Shown here: positions 55,552 to 64,000 of the stretch, in pieces
How the letters are laid out: each line of letters opens with the position of its first letter
Position numbering within the stretch: position 1 is the stretch's first letter
Assembly (NCBI RefSeq): GCF_009857885.1
Contig: NZ_WWER01000001.1
Coordinates: 744,001-808,000 of the forward strand
Direction of reading: 5' to 3'
Length of the DNA: 64,000 bases
Source: Pusillimonas sp. TS35
GTDB lineage: Bacteria > Pseudomonadota > Gammaproteobacteria > Burkholderiales > Burkholderiaceae_B
The notes under the pieces: generated by a model
The model's database searches: none
What the model saw: only the letters and a program-made list of their open reading frames with translations
What the model was told of the DNA's origin: nothing
Program-made: the position numbers and the translations under genes

Positions 55552-56315
55552 GAATGGCCTCCTGGGTCGCTCGATACGTTTGGCGGGGCGCTCGCGGCCG
55601 GAAAGCGCATAGCCAGCATGACGCCCGCAAGCATGCCGGCGATGATTGCGGCATAGACGGGGAGCACCACCAGCGCCAAGACTGCCACCGCGCAGGCGGC
55701 GGACAAGACCCGTGCCGCCACCAGATGCCGGATCTCCAGCAGCAGTGCGAAGAATAGTGCTGGCAGTACGAAACCCAGGGTATCGGACAGCCAGGGCGAC
55801 TGGGCCAGCCAGTCTTGCCCGAACCAGGCGCCAGCTGCAGTGCCCGCCACCCAGGCGCTATAAGCACCCAATTGCAGGCCCGCATACCAGTATTCGCGCA
55901 CAGAGGCCGCGCACTGATGCAGCCTGGCCATCGAGGCAGCAAATACCTCATCGGTGAGCCCCGCTGCAAGCACGCCGAGCGGCAGGCGCCTGTGCGCTGG
56001 ATCCAGGCGCCCAAGCACGGCGGGCCCATAGAAAAGATGGCGCAGATTCATGAGCAGCACAATGCTCACAATGGCCGCGGGCGCGGCCCCTGCGGCAAGC
56101 AGGCTGACAAGGATGAACTGGCTGGCGCCGGCGTAGACCAGCAGGGAAAGCAGCACAGCCATATAAGGCGGCACACCAGCGTGCACAGCGGCAAGGCCGA
56201 AGGAAATGGCGACCGGCACGTAACCGATGGCAATGGAAAGGCTGTCGCGCAAGCCCGCGCGTATCGCCCGGGCGGGTGTCCCGCCGCCGGGCGATGCGTC
56301 AGGGCTGGTAGGCAT
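55548..56315 (-). CDS. azlC: AzlC-family branched-chain amino acid exporter
   Basis: The 255-residue protein has about six helices and the AzlC features GYVPVAISFGLAA, YAGASQFILVSLLAAG and LMNLRHLFYGPA. The start overlaps the M23 peptidase stop by 17 bp, which suggests coupled translation with an unrelated envelope gene. No Lrp-type regulator is adjacent. Confidence 0.92.
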   Translation of the reverse strand: MPTSPDASPGGGTPARAIRAGLRDSLSIAIGYVPVAISFGLAAVHAGVPPYMAVLLSLLVYAGASQFILVSLLAAGAAPAAIVSIVLLMNLRHLFYGPAVLGRLDPAHRRLPLGVLAAGLTDEVFAASMARLHQCAASVREYWYAGLQLGAYSAWVAGTAAGAWFGQDWLAQSPWLSDTLGFVLPALFFALLLEIRHLVAARVLSAACAVAVLALVVLPVYAAIIAGMLAGVMLAMRFPAASAPPNVSSDPGGHS

Positions 56316-57195
56316 TTATGAAAATGGCCGGGTCCACGCGCGCATTGTTCAGGCTGACGTTCCAGTGCAAGTGTGGCCCGGTGGCACGCCCGGTTGCACC
56401 CACACGCCCGATGACCTGACCACGCTTGACCGACTGGCCTTTTTTTACATCGAAGGCCGAGAGATGGCAGTACATTGTGACCAGGCCCTGCCCATGATCA
56501 ATGAAGATGGTCTTGCCGTTGAAGAAGTAGTCGTCGACGATAGTGACGAGGCCATCTGCGGGTGCCTTGACCGGCGTGCCGGTCGGAACGGCGAAATCCA
56601 GCCCGGAATGGGGGTTGCGCTCCTGCCCATTGAAGAAGCGTCGGAGACCGAAACGGCTCGACAACCGCCCGCCGTCCACCGGTCTGTCGAGCGCGACATT
56701 GCTGGGTATGCCGGGCCTGAAGCTGGCGTATGCCGCTATCTGCGCCTTGTGCTCACGCTCGTATCGCGCGAGTTGTTCAGGATCGGGCGTAACGTGTTTT
56801 TGGCTCTTGAGGGTAATGTGCTGGCTGGGGTATTCACGGCTGCCTACCGTGAAGCCAACGCTGCGTGTGCCTGCCGAACTGGCCAACGCGAGCGACGCCT
56901 GGCCCGGACGGGTCTTGAGATCGAGCCCTACCAAGGCGATCCACTGCCCGTCGCTGTCACGCAGCACCATTACGGGTTCGCCCTGATAAGTGGCTGTGCC
57001 ACCACTTGCGCCCAACGGCACCACCGCCACGCCGCCCGGCACGGGGCGGTTGAGCAAACGCGCGATATAGCCTTGCGCACTGACAGACAGCGGCGCCAAC
57101 AGCATGCCTACCGCCAGAAGGACGGGGAGCGCGCCTTGCACCGCAAGCGCACGAACGTCTGAGAACAGCGACTGGCTCCGGGTTGCGGCAGGCAT
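56299..57195 (-). CDS. M23 family periplasmic metallopeptidase
   Basis: The 298-residue protein has a long N-terminal region with a signal peptide ending near LSVSA (residue 40), a beta-rich central domain, and an M23 domain (about 190-290). The zinc-site residues are His196 and Asp200 in HSGLD, His244 in MYCHLS and His275/His277 in GPHLHW, so it should be catalytically active on peptidoglycan cross-links. It has no LysM domain. It begins three bases after ppiD. Confidence 0.9.
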   Translation of the reverse strand: MPAATRSQSLFSDVRALAVQGALPVLLAVGMLLAPLSVSAQGYIARLLNRPVPGGVAVVPLGASGGTATYQGEPVMVLRDSDGQWIALVGLDLKTRPGQASLALASSAGTRSVGFTVGSREYPSQHITLKSQKHVTPDPEQLARYEREHKAQIAAYASFRPGIPSNVALDRPVDGGRLSSRFGLRRFFNGQERNPHSGLDFAVPTGTPVKAPADGLVTIVDDYFFNGKTIFIDHGQGLVTMYCHLSAFDVKKGQSVKRGQVIGRVGATGRATGPHLHWNVSLNNARVDPAIFINAYQP

Positions 57196-57198
57196 GAA

Positions 57199-59166
57199 TC
57201 AGCCTTCCCTGCTTTCGCCCTGGATGGCCTTCTCGGCTTCGGGCAGCACCTTGACACCCATCCGCTGGCGCATCACCTCGAGCACGGCTTTCTCTTCGGC
57301 CTGGCCCCACACACGCGAGAGATCGCTCTGCAAACCGGCCAGTTGCGGACTGTCGACAGTACCGGCCTGCGCGCCTTCAATACGCACCACCACATAACCC
57401 TGCGGACCTGTTACGCCCTGGAACGCGGGCAACTTGTCGGCCGGCACCGCGAACGCGGCGTCTGTGATCACCTTGGGCAAGCCCTTGGGATCGATGCGGC
57501 TGACCGACTGTACAGTACCAAAGCCTTCTTCTGTTGCGGGGCCAGTTTCACCATTGCGCAGCGCCGCCAGCAATTGTTCGCCGGCCTTGGTGGCAGCCTG
57601 CAGCGCACGCTCGGCTTTGAGCGTGGCGCGGATATGATCGGTGACCTGCGCCAGTTCGGGCACATGGGCGGGAATGACTTCGTGGGCACGCACAACCAGC
57701 ATCGTATCGGGTGAGATCTCGATGACGCCGGAATTCTGCTTTTCGTTCAAGACTGGCACCGAGAACAGCGCACGGCGCACACGGACGTCGTCAAGCAGTG
57801 CAGCGTCGGGGCTGGCGGACGCGGCATTGGCCGGCACTTCGTCGGCCGACAGCAGGCGGTCGCGCGTGATGCCCGCAGCGGTATGTACCTTGAGGCCCAG
57901 CGCTTGCGCGGCCGGGTCGAGACTGGTGGCGTTGTCGTAGGCCAAGCTCGTCAACTTGGTGGCCATATCGGCAAAGCGCTCGGAGCCCAACTGACGGCGC
58001 ACTTCGGTTTCGACCTTGGCGCGCGCCTGCTCGAACGATTCGCCTTGCTCTGCCTGGCGTTCGTTGACACGGAATATATGGTAGCCGCTGGGGCCATCGA
58101 TTACGCCGGAAATCTGGCCCGCCTGCAGCCCAAAGACAGCGCTCTCAAGGTTGGCCGGCCAGGACCCCTGCGTGATCCAGCCCAGCTTGCCGCCATCGGC
58201 CGCAGTACCGGCGTCTTGGGATTCTGCCTTGGCAACCTCGGCAAACGTATCGGGAGCCTTGCGCAAACGCTCGAGGATCTTCTGCGCCTTTTCCTGCGCC
58301 TGGGTGCGCTGCGCACCCGATGCGCCGGCCGGCACCGTGACCTGGATATGACTGACGTTGACGCGTGCAGGCCGCACATAGCGTGCCTTGTTCTGCTCGT
58401 AATAGTCGCGCAACTGCTGGTCGGTGACCGCGGGCAGGTTGCTCATGGCGGCTTTTTCGTTGAGCAGGATGTACTGCGCCGTTACCTGCTCGGGCAGCTG
58501 CAGGCTGTCTTTGTTCTTGTCGTACCAAGCCTGGATATCTGCGTCGGTGATGACAATGTCTTTCTCGTAGTCGCTAGCCGGGAAGCTGCGCAGGCGTATG
58601 CTGCGCTGCGCTGTCAGTGTGCGCTCGATGCGGTCAAGCACCTCGCCCGGCACCAGGGCGGAATCGCCGACCGGGCCTAGCACACGGTCGATGGCGAGTT
58701 CGGCCCGTTGGCCGGCCTCGAAATCGCGTGGGCTCAGGCCTGCGGACGCCAAAATCTGGTTGTAGCGTTCAGGCGAAAAGCTGCCCTCGACCTGGAATTG
58801 CGGCATGGTGGCAATTGCCTGGCGGAGCGCGGTGTCGGAAATGCTGAAGCGGTCGCTGGTGGCGGCGTTGATCAGGACCTGCCGTTCGATCAACTGATCG
58901 AGCAGCGCCTTGCGCGCCTGCGGATTGTCGACAACGGCCGGATCGAACCCGCCCTGCATGGTTTGCTGCAGTTGCCGCATCTGGTTGTTGCGCGCCTGAT
59001 CAAAGACCTGCTGCGTGATCGCGCTGTCACCGACCTTGACCAGGTCGCGGTCGCCCGACACGTAGTTGGTGTAGCCGCTGACCCCGATCAGCACGAATGA
59101 CGGCAGGATCAGGATCAGCAGGATCAATTGCATCAGGCGCTGATGCGAACGAATGAAATCGAACAT
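57199..59166 (-). CDS. ppiD: PpiD-type periplasmic SurA/PpiC chaperone
   Basis: An inner-membrane-anchored chaperone for outer-membrane protein folding near SecYEG. The 655-residue protein has a membrane helix at about 13-32 (QLILLILILPSFVLIGVSG), a SurA-like helical N-domain, one PpiC parvulin domain near 265-365 (VNVSHIQVTV to GYHIFRVNERQ), and a second, diverged C-terminal region. Length is close to the 623 of E. coli. No tRNA genes or hupB precede it here. Confidence 0.93.
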   Translation of the reverse strand: MFDFIRSHQRLMQLILLILILPSFVLIGVSGYTNYVSGDRDLVKVGDSAITQQVFDQARNNQMRQLQQTMQGGFDPAVVDNPQARKALLDQLIERQVLINAATSDRFSISDTALRQAIATMPQFQVEGSFSPERYNQILASAGLSPRDFEAGQRAELAIDRVLGPVGDSALVPGEVLDRIERTLTAQRSIRLRSFPASDYEKDIVITDADIQAWYDKNKDSLQLPEQVTAQYILLNEKAAMSNLPAVTDQQLRDYYEQNKARYVRPARVNVSHIQVTVPAGASGAQRTQAQEKAQKILERLRKAPDTFAEVAKAESQDAGTAADGGKLGWITQGSWPANLESAVFGLQAGQISGVIDGPSGYHIFRVNERQAEQGESFEQARAKVETEVRRQLGSERFADMATKLTSLAYDNATSLDPAAQALGLKVHTAAGITRDRLLSADEVPANAASASPDAALLDDVRVRRALFSVPVLNEKQNSGVIEISPDTMLVVRAHEVIPAHVPELAQVTDHIRATLKAERALQAATKAGEQLLAALRNGETGPATEEGFGTVQSVSRIDPKGLPKVITDAAFAVPADKLPAFQGVTGPQGYVVVRIEGAQAGTVDSPQLAGLQSDLSRVWGQAEEKAVLEVMRQRMGVKVLPEAEKAIQGESREG

Positions 59167-59580
59167 GAATCACCCACAAGCGCCAGCCATCGGGCCGGCA
59201 CACGGTTGTCTCAAAAGATGAGATGAGCGGCCGCGGCCGCGCTTAAAAATAGAACAAAAGTTTACCACCAGCGGCTGCTTCCGCCAGAACTAGCGGCCAT
59301 CGAATGTGTAATCCGCCCGGCGGGGCGGATTACACAGTGGCGGAGATGACATGCGCCCTGCCGCTCGAAAATCCCGCTTCTGCAGCATCGGGACAGCATG
59401 CCGATATGGCCGAGACCGCAGGCGCCACACGGACATCGCAATGGGTGTGGGTGCCACGGGCGTTGCGATCTCGCGCGCCACGCGGACGCGCAAGGCTAAA
59501 ATAGCCCGACCGCCCCGTATCACCATGGCGCAAACCGAGCACTTTCCGCCGCCCCCCTCTTTTCCTGAAGGCCGCCAAGC
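59167..59580. other. Intergenic region upstream of ppiD and the phosphodiesterase gene
   Basis: The 414-bp divergent gap has short open frames on both strands but none with family similarity or a ribosome-binding site. It holds a 14-bp self-complementary GCGGCCGCGGCCGC at 59,227-59,240, an A+T patch that may be the ppiD promoter, and a REP-like palindrome at 59,306-59,335. I searched by eye for the tRNA-Val/tRNA-Asp genes often found here and saw none. Confidence 0.5.
59306..59335. repeat. REP-like 13-bp palindrome
   Basis: GTGTAATCCGCCC pairs perfectly with GGGCGGATTACAC across the loop GGCG. The GGCGGATTA / TAATCCGCC core resembles repetitive extragenic palindromes found in many proteobacteria and moved by REP-associated tyrosine transposases. 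Only one copy is visible in this window, so family membership is inferred from sequence likeness. Confidence 0.55.
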
Positions 59581-60336
59581 ATGAGCACTTCCACCGTCTG
59601 GCCCTACCCGCGACTCATCGCCCACCGCGGCGCGGGCCGCGCCGCGCCCGAAAACACATTGGCCTCGATCCGCCTGGGCGCGCGGCATGGCTTCCGGATG
59701 ATGGAGTATGACGTCAAGCTCAGCAAAGATGGCGTCGCCATCCTGCTGCACGACGACACCCTGGACCGCACCGCCAACGCCACCGGACGGGCCTCCGACC
59801 GCAGCTATGCTGAACTGGCCAATGTCGACGCTGGCGCTTGGCACAGTGCCGGCTATGCAGGCGAACCCATCGCTACGCTTCATGCCATTGCTGCGTTCAC
59901 GATAGCCAACGGCATCGCCAGCAATATCGAGATCAAGCCCACAACCGGCAGTGAAGCCGAGACTGGCAGGCAAGTTGCTCTGCAGGCACAGGCATTATGG
60001 CGCAGCGCCGCGCAGCCGCCGTTGCTATCCTCATTTTCCGAGGCCGCACTGCAAGCGGCGCTTGAGGCGGCGCCCGCCTTGCCGCGTGCCTTGTTGTTTG
60101 AAAACGAGCTGCCGCCGGACTGGCGCGCTCGGCTCGAGCGGCTGCAATGTATCGGTGCCAACCTCAATAACAAGCACACCACCCGCCCCGCCGTGGATGC
60201 GCTACTGTCTGCAGGCTATACCGTCGTTGTCTGGACAGTGAACGACCTTGCCCGCGCACAAGAATTGCTGCGCTGGGGCTGCCATGCCATCGTGACGGAC
60301 GAAATCCTCACGTTTTCCCCCGAACACTTTGCCTGA
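59581..60336 (+). CDS. ugpQ: Glycerophosphodiester phosphodiesterase
   Basis: Hydrolyses glycerophosphodiesters to glycerol 3-phosphate and an alcohol. The 251-residue protein lacks a signal peptide, so it is the cytoplasmic UgpQ type. The GDPD motif IAHRGAGRAAPENT is at residues 13-26 (catalytic His15), with EYDVKLSKDG and the second His in LLHDDTLDRT. The terminal VWTVNDLARAQELLRWG closes the barrel. It is 12 bp before rlmJ. Confidence 0.94.
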   Translation: MSTSTVWPYPRLIAHRGAGRAAPENTLASIRLGARHGFRMMEYDVKLSKDGVAILLHDDTLDRTANATGRASDRSYAELANVDAGAWHSAGYAGEPIATLHAIAAFTIANGIASNIEIKPTTGSEAETGRQVALQAQALWRSAAQPPLLSSFSEAALQAALEAAPALPRALLFENELPPDWRARLERLQCIGANLNNKHTTRPAVDALLSAGYTVVVWTVNDLARAQELLRWGCHAIVTDEILTFSPEHFA

Positions 60337-60348
60337 CCGGAATCCACC

Positions 60349-61203
60349 TTGTTCAGCTACCGCCACGCCTTTCATGCAGGCAATCACGCCGACGTGCTCA
60401 AGCACGCCATACTGGTTCATATTCTGGAGTACTTCAATCGAAAGGACAGCCCCTACTGGGTGATCGACACGCATGCGGGCGCCGGCCTGTACGACCTACG
60501 CAGCGACTGGGCGCAAAAAAATGGCGAGTTCATCGACGGGCTGGATCGCGTGCTGGGCGCGCCGGACGCGCCGCCCATCATTGCCGCCTATCTCGAAGCC
60601 ATCGAGCATTTCAATCCCGACGGGGTGGCCAACTTCTACCCCGGCTCACCTTGGCTGGCGCTGCACGCCATGCGCGACCACGACCGCCTGCGCCTGTTTG
60701 AAATGCACCCCGCCGAAATCGAGGTGCTGCGTCAAAACCTGCACAGCCAGGGGCGCGCCACGCAACGTATGGTCACGGTGTACGAGGCCGATGGCTTCAA
60801 TGGCCTCAAAAGCCAGTTGCCGCCGGGGCCACGGCGCGGCATCACTATCATCGATCCGTCCTATGAAGACAAGCACGATTACCGCAAGACGCTGCACGCG
60901 CTCAACGAAGGCCTCAAGCGCTTCGCAACAGGCTGCTTCGCCGTGTGGTACCCGTTGGTGCAGCGACGCGAAGCCACAGACATGATCCGTGCGCTGGAAC
61001 GCCTGGAGGTAGATTGGGTCAACGTATCCCTCACGGTACGCAAACCCGCCAGCGACGGCTTTGGTTTGCACGGCAGCGGCATGTTCGTGGTCAATCCGCC
61101 CTGGACGCTCTATAAAGAACTTGAACAAGCCATGCCGTGGCTGGTGGAAAAGCTGAAGCAAGATGACCGCGCCGGTTTCGCGCTGAAGCGGCGGGAAGGG
61201 TGA
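60349..61203 (+). CDS. rlmJ: 23S rRNA (adenine-2030-N6)-methyltransferase
   Basis: The 284-residue product opens with MFSYRHAFHAGNHADVLKH, the RlmJ signature (family M-L-S-Y-R-H-x-F-H-A-G), which fixes the start at a TTG codon (60349). SAM-binding DTHAGAGLYDL and the catalytic DPSYEDK motif follow. The TTG start suggests modest expression. It immediately follows the phosphodiesterase gene. Confidence 0.93.
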   Translation: MFSYRHAFHAGNHADVLKHAILVHILEYFNRKDSPYWVIDTHAGAGLYDLRSDWAQKNGEFIDGLDRVLGAPDAPPIIAAYLEAIEHFNPDGVANFYPGSPWLALHAMRDHDRLRLFEMHPAEIEVLRQNLHSQGRATQRMVTVYEADGFNGLKSQLPPGPRRGITIIDPSYEDKHDYRKTLHALNEGLKRFATGCFAVWYPLVQRREATDMIRALERLEVDWVNVSLTVRKPASDGFGLHGSGMFVVNPPWTLYKELEQAMPWLVEKLKQDDRAGFALKRREG

Positions 61204-61242
61204 AGGAGAACGGCCCGGGCAAGCGCTTGGGTGCCGTACAGA

Positions 61243-61977
61243 TCAGAATTTTTCGTGCTCTTTAAGGTAGCGCCATTTGCCCGGCGGCAGGTCGCCCAGC
61301 ACAACGCGCCCCATGCGTACGCGTTTCAGGCCTACCACCTTGAGCCCCACCAGCTCACACATGCGACGGATCTGGCGTTTCTTGCCTTCCCTCAGTAGAA
61401 AATGCAGTTGGTCTTCGTTTTGCCAACTGACTTTGGCGGGCCGCAAAGGCTGGCCGTCCAGCGACAGGCCATGGTTGAGCAGCGCCAGGCCGTTACCGGC
61501 CATACGCCCTTCTACCCGCACCAGGTATTCTTTTTCGATGGACGAGTCTTCACCAACGAGCTGGCGCGCAATACGGCCGTCTTGCGTCAGCACCAACAGC
61601 CCGGTGGAATCGATGTCCAGCCGGCCGGCCGGCGCCAGGCCACGCAAATGCGACGGATCAAACGCCAATGGGGAATGATCGCCCCGGTAGCGCGACGCGG
61701 CAGTGATGAGCGACACCGCCGTGCGGTAGCCCCCTTCTGCCTGGCCTGACACATAGCCCACCGGCTTATGGAGCAAGATGGTGACGCGGGATGTCTGGCG
61801 CCGCTGCGCCTGACGATCGAGCGTGATTGTTTGGTGCGGCCAGGCTTTGCTGCCCAGCTCATCGACCACCCTGCCATCCACGCGCACCCAACCGCGTTCG
61901 ATATAGGCATCAGCCTCGCGGCGTGAACACAAGCCGCGCTCGGCCATGAGCTTCGAAATACGTACTTTTTCTTCCAT
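61243..61977 (-). CDS. rRNA pseudouridine synthase, RluF type
   Basis: The 244-residue protein has an N-terminal S4 RNA-binding domain ([24 protein letters not shown]) and a pseudouridine synthase core with the catalytic Asp121 in [15 protein letters not shown]. The [14 protein letters not shown]-terminal block is conserved. RluF is closest by pattern, but RluB and RluE-like specificities are not excluded. The ATG at 61977 follows an AGG; 21 residues of open frame upstream were dropped. Confidence 0.85.
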   Translation of the reverse strand: MEEKVRISKLMAERGLCSRREADAYIERGWVRVDGRVVDELGSKAWPHQTITLDRQAQRRQTSRVTILLHKPVGYVSGQAEGGYRTAVSLITAASRYRGDHSPLAFDPSHLRGLAPAGRLDIDSTGLLVLTQDGRIARQLVGEDSSIEKEYLVRVEGRMAGNGLALLNHGLSLDGQPLRPAKVSWQNEDQLHFLLREGKKRQIRRMCELVGLKVVGLKRVRMGRVVLGDLPPGKWRYLKEHEKF

Positions 61978-62057
61978 AACCTGGATCTGTGACTCTTTGT
62001 TGAATTTTAACCGGCCCCGTGTGGTAGCCTGTTTATGCAATTTGCGATAATACGGCC

Positions 62058-62654
62058 ATGCAACCCGCCCTTCCGCCTAACTGCGACTGGCACCCTGAGC
62101 CATCGCCTTCGTTTACCCAACATCAGAAATACTGGCTGTTTCGCCCCGGCGCCCTGACCGCGGGCCTGCGCAGGCTCGGCGACGTCAGGCTGCGCGTGGC
62201 GGCCGAGTACGCCTCGGGGCTTGCGCCGTCCGAAGCCTGGATGCTTGCACGCCGTGTGCACAGCCCGGTTTGGGTGCGCGAAATCATCATGGCCATCGAT
62301 GGTGTCGACAGCGTGTTTGCCCGCAGCTTTACGCCGCTGCGCGCCTCGCATGGCTGGTGGCAAGGCATGCGCCGGCTGCGCACACGCCCACTGGCCGACA
62401 TGCTGTACCACAACCCCCAGATCATCCGTTCGCCATTTTTGGCTTGCAGGCTGCGGCCGCAGAACCCGCTGTACGGCACTGCCGTGCGCATCCTGGGGCC
62501 CCATTGCCCGCCCGCGCAAAAGATACTGGCACGCAGTTCGGTGTTCTGGCGCCAGGGCGAACCGCTGCTGGTGGCCGAAGGCTTTCTGCCGCAATTCTGG
62601 GGCATGGCGGCCCGCGCCGCCTTCGACCGCAGCCTGGCCCTGCACGAAATCTAA
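62058..62654 (+). CDS. ubiC: Chorismate lyase
   Basis: Forms 4-hydroxybenzoate for ubiquinone from chorismate. The 198-residue protein carries the conserved Arg74 in VWVREI and Glu174 in LLVAEGFLP, the active-site residues in E. coli UbiC (165 aa). The longer N-terminus is common in this family. It is divergent from the pseudouridine synthase across 80 bp. Confidence 0.88.
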   Translation: MQPALPPNCDWHPEPSPSFTQHQKYWLFRPGALTAGLRRLGDVRLRVAAEYASGLAPSEAWMLARRVHSPVWVREIIMAIDGVDSVFARSFTPLRASHGWWQGMRRLRTRPLADMLYHNPQIIRSPFLACRLRPQNPLYGTAVRILGPHCPPAQKILARSSVFWRQGEPLLVAEGFLPQFWGMAARAAFDRSLALHEI

Positions 62655-62738
62655 CATAAACGCGAACAGGGCCTCGGGCCCGCCATATGCCCGGCACCGC
62701 GCCCGCACTGCGCGAGCCTGCCCGAGAATGCTGCTGTG

Positions 62739-62823
62739 GATCAACCCGCTCGCGCGGGGCTCTTGTAAAACGGCGACTGCCTTGCTGCTGTCGCGGGAAG
62801 ATCAACCCGCTCGTGCTGGGCTC
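62739..62823. repeat. Imperfect 24-bp direct repeat at the end of yaeQ
   Basis: The sequence at 62,739-62,762 (GATCAACCCGCTCG then GGGCTC) recurs at 62,800-62,823 with 22 of 24 bases identical, 61 bp apart. The second copy is the real 3' end of yaeQ. The first, lying beyond its stop, would encode the same SPARAG and stop on the same strand, so it looks like a decayed duplication of the gene tail. Confidence 0.6.
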
Positions 62824-63356
62824 CAGTCTTGCAGCCGCAGCGTCAAACTGTCGGTGTCCGAAGACACCAGTACGCCGTCTTCATCCACGCTGACGTGCAG
62901 CGTCATGGCGCGCTGCGCAAATGCCGCCAGTGCACGGGCGTCTGCCGGATCCACAGCCAAGATCGTGATGGCCGGGACGCGAGCCGCAATGGCTGCTTGA
63001 ACGCCGCGCCACCAGACCTGGCTGGCATGGCCGCCATAGCACAGCACCGCGACCTGGGCCGACTTGCCCGCCGCCTGCAACAGCCGGCGCTCGTCGGGAT
63101 GCCCAAGCTCGATCCAGCATTGGATGCCGCCGGTAAGGTCTTTACGCCATAGTGCGGGCTCGTCCGTGGCGCTCAGGCCGCGCGTGAAGGCTAGCTGCTC
63201 GTCGGCATAGAGGGCAAACGCGAGCAGGCGCAGCATCATGCGCTCGTCGGTTTCGGAAGGATGGCGGGCCAGCGTCAGGGTATGGCTGGCATAATAGCCG
63301 CGCCGCATGTCGGCGATATGCAGATCGGCCTTGAAAATAGTGGCGCGCAGAGCCAT
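62802..63356 (-). CDS. yaeQ: YaeQ family protein
   Basis: The 184-residue protein has the YaeQ opening MALRATIFKADLHIADM and the conserved HPSETDERMMLRLLAFAL, with its PD-(D/E)xK-like core continuing in WIELGHPDERRLLQAAG. YaeQ suppresses RfaH loss in E. coli but its activity is unresolved. It lies 17 bp after the PII gene on the same strand. Confidence 0.92.
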   Translation of the reverse strand: MALRATIFKADLHIADMRRGYYASHTLTLARHPSETDERMMLRLLAFALYADEQLAFTRGLSATDEPALWRKDLTGGIQCWIELGHPDERRLLQAAGKSAQVAVLCYGGHASQVWWRGVQAAIAARVPAITILAVDPADARALAAFAQRAMTLHVSVDEDGVLVSSDTDSLTLRLQDWSPARAG

Positions 63357-63373
63357 AGAATAGACGCGCGCGC

Positions 63374-64000
<627 letters not shown>

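Noticed and set aside
59167-59580. tRNA genes expected before ppiD
   Set aside because: I looked for cloverleaf patterns and a GGTTCGA-type T-arm with CCA on both strands and found none.
59290-59973. Minus-strand open frame opposite the phosphodiesterase gene
   Set aside because: Its downstream part is antisense to the conserved GDPD domain and the rest covers the REP-like palindrome; no start site is visible.

Overview
The window is a 64 kb piece of a GC-rich betaproteobacterial chromosome, almost certainly from the Alcaligenaceae (Bordetella/Achromobacter/Pusillimonas-like). The grounds are the gene order rpsB-tsf-pyrH-frr-uppS-cdsA-ispC-rseP, the aceE-aceF-lpdA operon with lipoyl domains on both E2 and E3, the folC-dedD-cvpA-purF cluster, and protein sequences typical of the family. 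The genus cannot be fixed from sequence alone. Nearly all of it reads as core chromosome. I see no phage, insertion sequence, CRISPR array, tRNA or rRNA.

Layout. 1-7,038 (minus strand): translation and envelope precursor operon, running from rpsB and tsf through pyrH, frr, uppS, cdsA and ispC to rseP, which is cut by the left edge. 7,234-11,153 (plus): map, glnD and a dsbB homologue. 11,251-15,685 (minus): folC-dedD-cvpA-purF. 15,800-22,021 (minus): pyruvate dehydrogenase complex. A 419-bp A+T-rich divergent region separates it from a PAS histidine kinase, a FixJ-type regulator and folD, which overlap as one translational unit; prlC and a SCO1-like gene follow. 28,675-36,316 (minus): nitroreductase, pdxJ and a complete RND efflux system. 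36,553-40,628: a BON lipoprotein, a small membrane protein and a ybhP-clsB-ybhN operon. 40,790-43,554: an ABC importer of the TrpXYZ-like type. 43,748-45,683: a spermidine-synthase-like protein and a beta-ketothiolase.

46,140-50,544 (minus) is the most unusual block. It holds a 46-residue orphan protein with its own promoter, then a four-gene set: a periplasmic PepSY protein, a DUF2271 protein carrying an ApbE-type flavinylation motif, a 735-aa PepSY-TM/flavodoxin/ferredoxin-reductase fusion, and ApbE itself. Together these look like a self-contained route carrying electrons from NAD(P)H across the inner membrane to a covalently flavinylated periplasmic protein. The physiological acceptor is unknown.

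50,703-55,130 (plus): xth, a coupled 119-aa unknown, gmk, rpoZ and spoT, so the (p)ppGpp enzyme sits beside omega and guanylate kinase. 55,201-59,166 (minus): ppiD, an M23 peptidase, azlC and azlD. 59,581-64,000: a glycerophosphodiester phosphodiesterase, rlmJ, an RluF-type pseudouridine synthase, ubiC, yaeQ, a PII gene (the substrate class of the GlnD enzyme encoded at 8 kb) and the end of a mechanosensitive-channel gene.

Start codons were chosen from ribosome-binding sites, overlaps and recalled family N-termini; no alignment or database search was run.
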